A stretch of 7,012 nt of DNA from JAEXNA01 sp050486105 (GTDB lineage Bacteria; Vulcanimicrobiota; Xenobia; Xenobiales; JADMJV01), in contig JBJHCR010000328.1 in the NCBI GenBank assembly GCA_050486105.1, forward strand, positions 1 through 7,012, written 5' to 3'. Positions within the stretch are counted from its first letter, which is position 1. Each line of letters opens with the position of its first letter. This document shows positions 1 through 5,614 of the stretch, one piece after another. Made by a program: the position numbers and the translations under genes. The notes beneath the pieces are model-generated. The model worked only from the letters and a program-made list of their open reading frames with translations, was not told where the DNA came from and did no database searches.

Positions 1-94
1 GGCGGAAAAAGGGCGAGTTTGGCGATGTGGGTTGATTCGGCGCACAGCCTCCCAGGTAGCGACAAGTATAATTCCCTATCTGGCTGGGCCCACT

Positions 95-964
95 TCATCG
101 GGCTGTCACCGGAATCCAGATTTCACTGCGAAAGTTGGGGGAATCGATGTCCTTGGTCTCGTTCCACAAAAGATTGGGACCCGGAATCAGCTCGTACGGG
201 GATGAAGGGAGCCATTCCGAGTAAATGCGAGCCCAAGTGTCCTGGAGGGTCTCTGGAAAGGGACCGAGGGTTTCGAAAACTGCCCAGGTAGCGGCATCCA
301 CCGGCAAGACTGAATAACCACCGGTTGCCTGTTTGGTCGATGCAACTCCTATGTAGTGCTCCAGGGGAGCCCCCTCTTCATAGCTTTCAGAGAGGTGGAC
401 GGTGGCACTGATGATCCCCCTGGGTTCCTGATTAGAGAGTTCTTTCAGTTGACCGATATCGTTCTCGGTGAGCGCTTCCCACATCTTGGCAATCTCGGGA
501 TGAACTCCACGATAAATCAGAGGGACCTCTTTTCTAAATCCCACGACTTTGAAACTTGGCTTTTCTATCAGGCGCACTTTCATGGGCCGACCTCCTTTGA
601 GTGTAAGTTGAAAGGTCATGCGAGGGAACACCCTGATGGCTACACCCGGTTCCCGCGCTTGCGAGGGTAATAGTCCGTGGACATCTTGAAAAGCTCGACT
701 AAAAGAATCCGCCGAGCTGTACCCATATTTGATAGCGAGGTCAACGACCCGAGCCCGACCGGTCTGGAGTTCAAGTCCAGCTAAGCTCATCCGGCGTCGG
801 CGAATGTACTCTGAGAGCGAAAATCCGGCAAGGTAAGAGAAAAGACGACGGAAATGGTGCTCGCTGCAATGGGCTTTCAAGGCCAGTTGTTTGTCGTCGA
901 TTTCCTGATCTAGGTTCTCTTCCAGCAGATTGAGGGCTTCGTTGAAATCCATTAACGGGTTCAT
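95..964 (-). CDS. AraC-family transcriptional regulator with GyrI-like effector-binding domain
   Basis: A 289-residue cytoplasmic DNA-binding regulator. Residues about 8-107 form the AraC/XylS double helix-turn-helix. The first HTH is around residues 23-66, with the EHHFRRLFSYLAG stretch. The second is around 72-105, with the typical VDLAIKYGYSSADSFSRAF pattern. Residues about 128-289 match the GyrI-like (AraC effector-binding, SRPBCC-like) domain: it opens MKVRLIEKPSFKVVGFR and ends with the usual LWNET...EIWIPV strand, where the Glu (E281) normally lines the ligand pocket. This arrangement, N-terminal HTH plus C-terminal GyrI domain, is typical of regulators that sense small, often cationic or hydrophobic, molecules. 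The ligand here is unknown. The ATG at 964 is supported by GGAAAGGA at 973-980 (minus), 8 nt upstream. It is divergent from pyruvate kinase across about 480 bases, and no target gene is evident. Length is normal and no damage is seen. Confidence 0.93.
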   Translation of the reverse strand: MNPLMDFNEALNLLEENLDQEIDDKQLALKAHCSEHHFRRLFSYLAGFSLSEYIRRRRMSLAGLELQTGRARVVDLAIKYGYSSADSFSRAFQDVHGLLPSQAREPGVAIRVFPRMTFQLTLKGGRPMKVRLIEKPSFKVVGFRKEVPLIYRGVHPEIAKMWEALTENDIGQLKELSNQEPRGIISATVHLSESYEEGAPLEHYIGVASTKQATGGYSVLPVDAATWAVFETLGPFPETLQDTWARIYSEWLPSSPYELIPGPNLLWNETKDIDSPNFRSEIWIPVTAR

Positions 965-1443
965 GCAATCTGTCCTTTCCCTGACATTCTAAGTTATCTT
1001 GGTTCGAAGGGTCCGACCTTTGAGGTTCGAGTTTTGTGGTGAAGGGAGTTTCGGAACTTCGCGCAGAGGTTGGATGACTCTGCGTGTACAACGGCACAGC
1101 AGTCGGAAGATTGAGATTCCACTGCTACTGCCGCCTAATGCCGGCCACTACGCTAATGCCGCTGGGAACCACGTTCATTCATCGGCTCGCTGACCACCAA
1201 GACCCCCACCAGGGGCAAAACGCTCTCAAACTTTCGTGAGATAGCTTGAACTAAGGAAACAGTCTCCGTCCCTTCCTGAGGAATCGAACGCTCCAAAGAC
1301 CGCTCAAGATCTCAGAACTGTTCAACCCCTTGGACAAACGGCTCAACTGAGGGTCTTTGGGGTTTGTGTCCTTGACTGTTCTTTCGGCGGTCAGTGGTTC
1401 GTCCAAGGAAGGCCTCCCCTCGGCAGGTCCAGAAGTTGCACTG
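965..1443. other. Intergenic region between the divergent araC-like gene and pyruvate kinase
   Basis: About 480 bases without a convincing gene. The short open frames here (for example 999-1193 plus and 1251-1469 minus) have no recognisable protein pattern and no good ribosome binding site. The region must hold the promoters of both flanking genes, but I see no clear paired -35/-10 boxes. A TTGACT at 1372-1377 resembles a -35 box but has no -10 box at the right distance. The one structured element is the nested inverted repeat at 1290-1363, listed separately. A short repeat of CTAATGCCG occurs at about 1135 and 1152. Confidence 0.6.
1290..1363 (+). promoter_or_regulatory. Candidate structured 5' leader RNA upstream of pyruvate kinase
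   Basis: The sequence can fold into one long nested hairpin. The outer arms are CCAAAGACC (1293-1301) and GGTCTTTGG (1352-1360), a perfect 9-bp match that extends to 12 pairs (1290-1301 with 1352-1363) if G-U pairs are allowed. Stacked next on the 3' side is CTCAG (1311-1315) with CTGAG (1347-1351), leaving a 9-nt 5' bulge. The tip is TGTTCAA (1319-1325) with TTGGACA (1330-1336), one G-U pair, closed by a CCCC tetraloop. It lies 80 nt before the chosen pyk start and no U-run follows it, so it does not look like an intrinsic terminator. It matches no riboswitch class I recognise. A single 9-bp inverted repeat could occur by chance; the nesting is what makes it notable. Confidence 0.35.
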
Positions 1444-2916
1444 ATGGGCCTTGAGAAATCTGTCATCAAGCTGAAAAACCGCCGTACGAAGATCGTAGCT
1501 ACCCTTGGGCCGGCTTCCGATCAGAGTGAGACCATCGAACAGATGCTTGAGGCGGGTGCTAACGTCTTTCGTCTCAACATGTCCCACGGACGGCACGAAA
1601 CCCATAGAGAAACCTACAGGCGCATTAGGGCTGCGGCGGAAAAGTCGGGTCGACCGGTGGGAGTCTTGGTTGATCTCTGCGGACCTAAGATTCGAACCGG
1701 CTGTTTCCCCGATGGTGGAATCACCTTAGTAGCCGGTGAGCCAGTGGTGGTGACCACCCGCCAAGTGATGGGGGCACCGGGTCTCATTTCCACAATTTAC
1801 GAAAGCTTCGCCAGCGATGTGAAGCCTGGGGATCGCATCTTTCTCAACGACGGAGTACTGGAACTGGTGGTTGAAGTGGTCGACGGCACCGAAGTCTCTT
1901 GCCGAGTGGTGAGGGGAGGCTTTCTGGGGGACCGCAAGGGCATCAATCTTCCCGGAGTGGCCCTTTCGGCACAGGCTTTGACCGAGAAAGATCGCGAGGA
2001 TGTAGCCTTCGCATTGGACTTGGGTGCCGACATGATCGCCCTTTCTTTTGTCCGGCGAGGCGAAGAGGTGGAGCAATTGCGTCATCTGGTCTCGGGAGCC
2101 GACAGACCTCCCTACTTGGTAGCTAAGATTGAGAAGCCCGAGGCCTTAGACAACATCGACGAGATCCTGAAGGCCTCCGACGCCATCATGGTGGCCCGGG
2201 GTGATTTGGTTGTGGAGTTGCCTCCCGAACAGGTGCCTGTGATCCAGAATCAATTGTTGGATCGGGCTCGAGCCTTCCACAAGCCGGTGATCGTGGCCAC
2301 CCAAATGTTGGAATCTATGGTCGGGAATGTTCGACCCACTCGGGCGGAGGTTTCCGATGTCTCGGGAGCTGTAGCCGGCGGTGCCGATGCCGTCATGCTT
2401 TCGGCCGAGACCGCGGCCGGCTCTCATCCTGTGGAGTCGGTACGCATGATGGACCGGGTTGCCCGGGAGATGGAAAACTATCTCTGGCAAGGGGGAGCTC
2501 ACGGGCAGCTTTCTGTTCTTGAGCCAGTGGAGATCGCCCCCAATAGGCGTCCTATAAACCTCGGAGCAGTCTTCGGACATACGGTGGCGGCCCTTTCACG
2601 GGATCTTTTGGCGCGGGCTATCGTCGTCGTTTCTCGAGGTCGAGGTTCCACCGCAACCATCTTGAGTTCGGCCCGTCCTGCCGCTCCCGTGGTAGCGGTC
2701 TCTCGGGACCCTCGAGTCTGTAGCTGGATGACTCTTTTGTGGGGAGTGTTGCCTCAGCAAGTGGATGGCGAAGAACTTGAAGAGCCGGTGGATCTGGCCC
2801 GCCGACTAGGGGCGGACCTAGAGCTTACCGTTCCGGGTGGTTTCCTGATCGAGGTCGATGGCTTCACCGCCGACAAAGCCAGTTCCGTGCCCGGTATAAG
2901 CATTATTCAGGTGTAG
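1444..2916 (+). CDS. pyk: Pyruvate kinase (EC 2.7.1.40)
   Basis: Catalyses phosphoenolpyruvate + ADP to pyruvate + ATP, the last step of glycolysis, in the cytoplasm. The 490-residue protein has the usual length. It has the N-terminal strand (KIVATLGPAS, 16-25), FRLNMSHG (42-49), DLCGPKIRT (77-85), a B domain at about 90-180, the family signature VAKIEKPEAL with catalytic K228 and metal ligand E230, ARGDL with metal ligand D254, and VATQMLESM with T286. The C-terminal alpha/beta domain covers about 370-490. Lys at position 82 rather than Glu marks the K+-independent class. Val256 replaces the usual Gly in RGDLGVE. The frame is open upstream to a TTG at 1357, but homology begins only after the ATG at 1444, and the TTG lies inside the predicted stem. 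The ATG has a weak AGAAG 8 nt upstream. The gene stands alone, with no operon partner. Confidence 0.97.
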   Translation: MGLEKSVIKLKNRRTKIVATLGPASDQSETIEQMLEAGANVFRLNMSHGRHETHRETYRRIRAAAEKSGRPVGVLVDLCGPKIRTGCFPDGGITLVAGEPVVVTTRQVMGAPGLISTIYESFASDVKPGDRIFLNDGVLELVVEVVDGTEVSCRVVRGGFLGDRKGINLPGVALSAQALTEKDREDVAFALDLGADMIALSFVRRGEEVEQLRHLVSGADRPPYLVAKIEKPEALDNIDEILKASDAIMVARGDLVVELPPEQVPVIQNQLLDRARAFHKPVIVATQMLESMVGNVRPTRAEVSDVSGAVAGGADAVMLSAETAAGSHPVESVRMMDRVAREMENYLWQGGAHGQLSVLEPVEIAPNRRPINLGAVFGHTVAALSRDLLARAIVVVSRGRGSTATILSSARPAAPVVAVSRDPRVCSWMTLLWGVLPQQVDGEELEEPVDLARRLGADLELTVPGGFLIEVDGFTADKASSVPGISIIQV

Positions 2917-3044
2917 TAGCGGAACGGATTGTGCCAGGTCGTTCAAGAGGCCAGGAGAGGCGACCAGGACCTTATACGGCTCTTGTCCTAGTACTGGCAG
3001 CACGAAGGGAGTCACAGCCGGCAGTTGTCCCTACGCCGCTCAGC

Positions 3045-3707
3045 TCATTGGCCCCCTGAGGATAGATTGATCGCGGTCTTGGATCGAACCTTACTGTTTT
3101 CGACTTCCCACTGCGAGCCATAGATACGCGACTGCCCGCCAACCCTCAAGTTAGTCTTCCAACCGACAGCCACACGCTGCTGTTGCCAGGTTCGGTCCTC
3201 CTCGAAGAAGGTGAGGGTTCCCGTCGTCTGGTTGGCGACAAATCTCTCGATCTTGTGCTCCTCGCGCTCTAAGCCTTGGAACTTCGGATCAAGGAGTTCG
3301 GGTTTCTCGACGGGCTTTCGGTCGACGACCAACTCCAGAGTTATGTTGGAGCCTTCGAATGTAAGGTAGCCCTCGCCTGGAATCTGTACAGAGCCGGGTC
3401 TCGGATCGGCGTCCTTTCCCTCGACTCCGTCGAGCTTGGAAAGCTTCTCGAAGCCTTCTTGGAACTTCTGCGTTATCCGTTGGTCTCTCTCCCTGAGGCG
3501 GTTCTGGCGTAGCGCCTCGCTTTCGGCTCGTTTTTTCTCAAGCGCTTGCTCTGCTTCGGCGACTTGTCCATCACGCCACTCGAACATCTCCGAGGGAGTG
3601 CGGAGATGGAGTTCGGACTCGGATGACCGAGATGCCACATCCTCACGTATAGTCGCTCGATGAAGAGTGGCCGAGGGGGCCGAAAGGAAGGCTGTGGAAA
3701 GCAACAT
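3045..3707 (-). CDS. Hypothetical protein with long charged helix and C-terminal beta-rich region
   Basis: Function not recognised. The ATG at 3707 is chosen because a strong AGGAG lies 8 nt upstream (3716-3720, minus), giving 220 residues. An in-frame ATG at 3737 would add ten residues, including a basic MCKK start, but lacks a ribosome site. Residues 1-20 are mildly hydrophobic (LLSTAFLSAP). With the longer start this could pass for a weak signal peptide, but no clear cleavage site or lipobox is seen. Residues about 40-92 are Glu/Arg/Lys/Gln-rich and look like a continuous helix or coiled coil (EAEQALEKKRAESEALRQNR). After a Gly/Pro-rich linker near 95-112, residues 113-220 alternate like beta strands and end in a polar tail (SSGGQ). 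It converges on pyruvate kinase with 128 bases between them, where I find no strong terminator. It looks like a real gene from its ribosome site and protein-like composition. Confidence 0.72.
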   Translation of the reverse strand: MLLSTAFLSAPSATLHRATIREDVASRSSESELHLRTPSEMFEWRDGQVAEAEQALEKKRAESEALRQNRLRERDQRITQKFQEGFEKLSKLDGVEGKDADPRPGSVQIPGEGYLTFEGSNITLELVVDRKPVEKPELLDPKFQGLEREEHKIERFVANQTTGTLTFFEEDRTWQQQRVAVGWKTNLRVGGQSRIYGSQWEVENSKVRSKTAINLSSGGQ

Positions 3708-3789
3708 TCGTTCTTCTCCTGAGTGTTTCTTACACATTAGAGGCTCGATCTGGTGTGGGAATGGAAAGTCCCGGGGTTAGGTTTCCAGG

Positions 3790-3993
3790 ATGTTAACATT
3801 GCAGCAAGTCGCGGCCGTAGGCGTGACCACCGCCCCCATGCTTGAGACCCGGCAGCGACCAGCTCCGAACCGGGTCAGGAAGGTCGTGGCCCGACGGATG
3901 TTTGCCGAAGTCTCCTCTTTGGAGCAAATCCAACGGATCACCGAAGCCCTTTCCGAGGAGCTCAAATGGTGGTTGGAGTTGGAGGAAACTTAG
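3790..3993 (+). CDS. Possible small protein of 67 residues, doubtful
   Basis: An open frame divergent from the unknown gene at 3045-3707. The C-terminal half, SSLEQIQRITEALSEELK followed by WWLELEE, looks like a real amphipathic helix. The middle is basic (RVRKVVARR). The ATG at 3790 has only an AGG directly against it, so the start is weak; an internal ATG at 3838 (residue 17) is another option. A minus-strand frame overlaps most of it (3777-3965) but looks less protein-like. No family is recognised. It may be a real small gene, a remnant of a longer one, or chance. Confidence 0.3.
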   Translation: MLTLQQVAAVGVTTAPMLETRQRPAPNRVRKVVARRMFAEVSSLEQIQRITEALSEELKWWLELEET

Positions 3994-4054
3994 CTTTGAC
4001 TGGGCTGATTTTCTCGGGGAATGCTGACGGTTTGCTTAAGGGTCAGCTAACCCC

Positions 4055-4069
4055 GACCTAACTTAGGTC
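4055..4069. repeat. Perfect 15-base palindrome GACCTAA-C-TTAGGTC
   Basis: Seven-base arms (4055-4061 and 4063-4069) are exact reverse complements around a single C. This size and symmetry are typical of operators for dimeric repressors. It lies 46 bases before the Uma2 fragment and just after the small ORF at 3790-3993. A second small inverted repeat, CTCCC/GGGAG (4088-4102), follows. No regulator can be assigned; the site may have controlled the full gene from which the fragment derives. Confidence 0.4.
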
Positions 4070-4114
4070 ACGACCAATAAGTGCGGTCTCCCTCAGCGGG
4101 AGGGCGTTCTTTGT

Positions 4115-4477
4115 TTGGGAGGTTGGGAGGGGGAGCAAACAAAAAATCTCACTGCCTCTGTGCTTCGCTGTGAAGCCCTTTCTCCGGATGTCTCTTTCTA
4201 TTTCGACAAGCAGCTTCCCATAGGTTATTTCGAGGCAGCGCCGGATCTCACAGTTGAAATCGTATCGCCTAACGACAGCTCGCAGGAACTTGAAGAAAAA
4301 GTTCAGGGCTACCTGCAGAGCGGTGTGCCATTGGTACTTGTCCTGCATCCCAGAACCCGCTCCGCATACTTCTTAACCCATGCCGGGTTTGTCTACCGGT
4401 TGACTGAGCACGATGAGTTCTCACCAGAACTGCTGCCTCAGTTTTGCTGCAAGGTTTCAGATTTTTTTGAAGATTAG
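4115..4477 (+). pseudogene. Uma2-family (DUF820) putative restriction endonuclease, N-terminally truncated
   Basis: The 120-residue frame matches the C-terminal two thirds of Uma2/DUF820 proteins, which have a PD-(D/E)XK nuclease-like fold and usually run to about 180-200 residues. Recognisable pieces in order are SPDVSFYF (23-30, with core Asp25), GYFEAAPDLTVEIVSPND (37-54, with core Glu48), LEEKVQGYLQSGVPLVLVL (59-77, with K62), a TRSAYFL strand, and the closing FCCKVSDFFED. Residues 1-20 do not resemble the family, and the usual N-terminal half (the YELVDGEL-type motif) is not found in any frame upstream; an in-frame stop lies at 4064-4066. The TTG at 4115 is only the first possible start. 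The core active-site residues are kept but the fold is incomplete, so it is most likely a remnant. Uma2 genes are common as scattered accessory copies, and their natural role is unsettled. Confidence 0.75.
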
Positions 4478-4605
4478 GAAAATCGATCCTCCCCGTTATG
4501 AGGCCCTAGGCACATCGGTTTTTCGGGCTCGTTGATAAGGAACATTCAAAATGAGGCCTGTTTTTAGTAAGCAAAAGCCCTCTAGAAGAAAAATCGACCC
4601 TTAGT

Positions 4606-4636
4606 TATACTGATCTGAGAAGTTGCACAAAAGGAG
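4606..4636 (+). promoter_or_regulatory. Probable -10 box and ribosome binding site of the antitoxin-toxin operon
   Basis: TATACT at 4606-4611 is one base from the sigma-70 -10 consensus. The matching -35 region (about 4583-4588, TAGAAG) is poor. AAGGAG at 4631-4636 is a strong ribosome site 6 nt before the antitoxin ATG. Upstream, the 11-base AAAATCGAtCC (4479-4489) recurs as AAAATCGAcCC (4590-4600), and ATGAGGCC occurs at 4498-4505 and 4551-4558. Such repeats could be binding sites for the antitoxin, which usually represses its own operon, but this is inference. Confidence 0.4.
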
Positions 4637-4642
4637 TCTGGT

Positions 4643-4888
4643 ATGACCTATCTCGTGGGTGCCAAGGGGCAAGTCGTGATTGCCAAAGACATAAGAGACA
4701 AGCTGGGTATTCACCCTGGATGGCGAGCCATTCAAAGTGTGGTGAATGATCACGTCGAAATTCGCTTTTTACCCCCGGAGCACGACCGCTCCCTCGCCGG
4801 GGTCTTGAAAGAGAAGTGCCAAGTACGATACGGCGAGGAGAGGTCGGCCTGGGCCGAGGAGGCCCGTCGGGAGTGGCTAGATGGATGA
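4643..4888 (+). CDS. AbrB/SpoVT-type antitoxin of a type II toxin-antitoxin system
   Basis: An 81-residue antitoxin. Residues 1-46 form the AbrB-like swapped-hairpin DNA-binding domain, with the pattern GAKGQVVIAKDIRDKLGIHPG (7-27; family usual: GpkGQVvIPkeiRe.LGi.pG). Residue 15 is Ala where most relatives have Pro. The C-terminal part (about 52-81, ending EEARREWLDG) is a charged helix of the kind that wraps the partner toxin and blocks its active site. AAGGAG sits 6 nt upstream. The TGA overlaps the start of the PIN toxin by 8 nt, which implies coupled translation. It is likely to act as autorepressor of the pair, as is usual for VapB proteins of this class. Confidence 0.9.
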   Translation: MTYLVGAKGQVVIAKDIRDKLGIHPGWRAIQSVVNDHVEIRFLPPEHDRSLAGVLKEKCQVRYGEERSAWAEEARREWLDG

Positions 4889-5279
4889 AGGATTTGCGGA
4901 CACTTCTCTCTTGGTGCGCTACTTAACAGGCGAACCAGACGAGATGGCCCAGCGTGCCGCTGCCATTGTGGAGGGTGTCGAGACCTTGAGGTTATCCTTG
5001 GTGGTTCTAGCTGAAACCGCCTACGTCTTGCAATCCTTCTATGGGATTCCACGTGACGACATCGTCACCACGCTCCAGAATTTCGTAATGAGACGCAATG
5101 TCGTGGTTCGCCCAAGCAAAGACTATATCGTTAGGGCGCTGGAGTTCTGTCGGCCCTCTGCACGGGTCTCCTTCGCCGACGCACTGAACTGGGCCGATGC
5201 CGTGAGCGATCCCTGTCGGCGAGTGTATACCTTCGATCAACGGTTTCCCGCCCAGGACCTTGAAGTCGTACTGCCCTAA
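4881..5279 (+). CDS. PIN-domain ribonuclease toxin (VapC-like)
   Basis: A 132-residue single PIN domain, the usual VapC length. VapC-type toxins are Mg2+-dependent RNases that cleave specific tRNA or rRNA sites and stop translation until neutralised by the cognate antitoxin. The four acidic catalytic positions are all present: D7 in FADTSLLVRYL, E45 in VLAETAYVL, D100 in FADALNWADAV and D119 in TFDQRF. The enzyme therefore looks intact. The YVLQSFYGIPRDDI stretch fits the PIN subgroup commonly paired with AbrB-type antitoxins. The ATG at 4881 lies inside the antitoxin gene, with GGGAG 7 nt upstream (4869-4873). The target RNA cannot be read from sequence. The neighbouring nuclease fragment and dead transposase suggest an accessory locus. 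Confidence 0.93.
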   Translation: MDEGFADTSLLVRYLTGEPDEMAQRAAAIVEGVETLRLSLVVLAETAYVLQSFYGIPRDDIVTTLQNFVMRRNVVVRPSKDYIVRALEFCRPSARVSFADALNWADAVSDPCRRVYTFDQRFPAQDLEVVLP

Positions 5280-5614
5280 GCTACCTGACCGTCTCAAGCA
5301 AAACAGAGTTAAGCTTGGTGCCCTGAGAGTTGGTCAATTCCAAAAACTCTAGGTTATTGCCGGTTCTGACGGCTCGCCAGAGAAAGGGTTCGCTGCCGTA
5401 CATAACCGTCCACGGTGCCCCAAACCGACATTAGGACCATTTGAAAGACCCAGGAGCTAAAGGGCAGCGAAGTTCCGTGCTTAGCGACTCTTCGGGAAGG
5501 TAAAGGCCCCCTTTGTCGGCGAGGATGACCTACTAGCAGAGATGTTGGATGTCTTCGGAAATTCTCCGGAGGACTTTCAGACAGTTGTCTAAGGCTCTCC
5601 TGTTGGAAGACGGT
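5280..5614. other. Intergenic stretch with short open fragments
   Basis: 335 bases between the toxin stop and the MarR-family gene stop, which converge here. No full gene is visible. Two short stretches look partly protein-like: a minus frame at 5281-5403 (listed separately) and a plus frame open from 5485 to the TAA at 5590-5592 that reads VGEDDLLAEMLDVFG, then about ten more residues, but has no upstream start. Both may be decayed remnants. I see no strong terminator; CTCCGGAG (5564-5571) is a small palindrome without a T-run. Confidence 0.5.
5281..5403 (-). pseudogene. Possible gene remnant, 40-residue C-terminal fragment
   Basis: From an ATG at 5403 the minus strand reads 40 codons to a TAG (5281-5283), beginning MYGSEPFLWRAVRTG and ending SVLLETVR. 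The frame stays open for nine more codons upstream (it reads GAPWTV just before the ATG) before a TAA. Composition and hydrophobic spacing look protein-like, but there is no ribosome site and no family match I recognise. It is more likely the tail of a lost gene than a working one, and it could be chance. Confidence 0.2.

Noticed and set aside
67..72. Perfect TATAAT on the plus strand
   Set aside because: No -35-like hexamer at the right distance (44-49 is ACAGCC), and it would point into the antisense of the AraC-family gene.
19..291. 90-codon plus-strand ORF
   Set aside because: Mostly antisense to the AraC-family gene, no family pattern and no ribosome site.
1203..1215. CCCC-ACCA-GGGG mini hairpin
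   Set aside because: Four-base stem without a T-run and in no meaningful position; expected by chance.
1281..1294. GTTCGATTC on the minus strand, like a tRNA T-loop
   Set aside because: The flanking bases do not form a T-stem, and no acceptor or anticodon arms can be built around it.
1726..2580. Long minus-strand ORFs inside pyruvate kinase (1726-2085, 2146-2580)
   Set aside because: Antisense shadows of a clearly conserved coding gene.
2917..3044. Possible bidirectional terminator between pyk and the convergent gene
   Set aside because: The best pairing (AGGAC/GTCCT near 2970-2990) is only 5 bp with a long loop and has no T-run.
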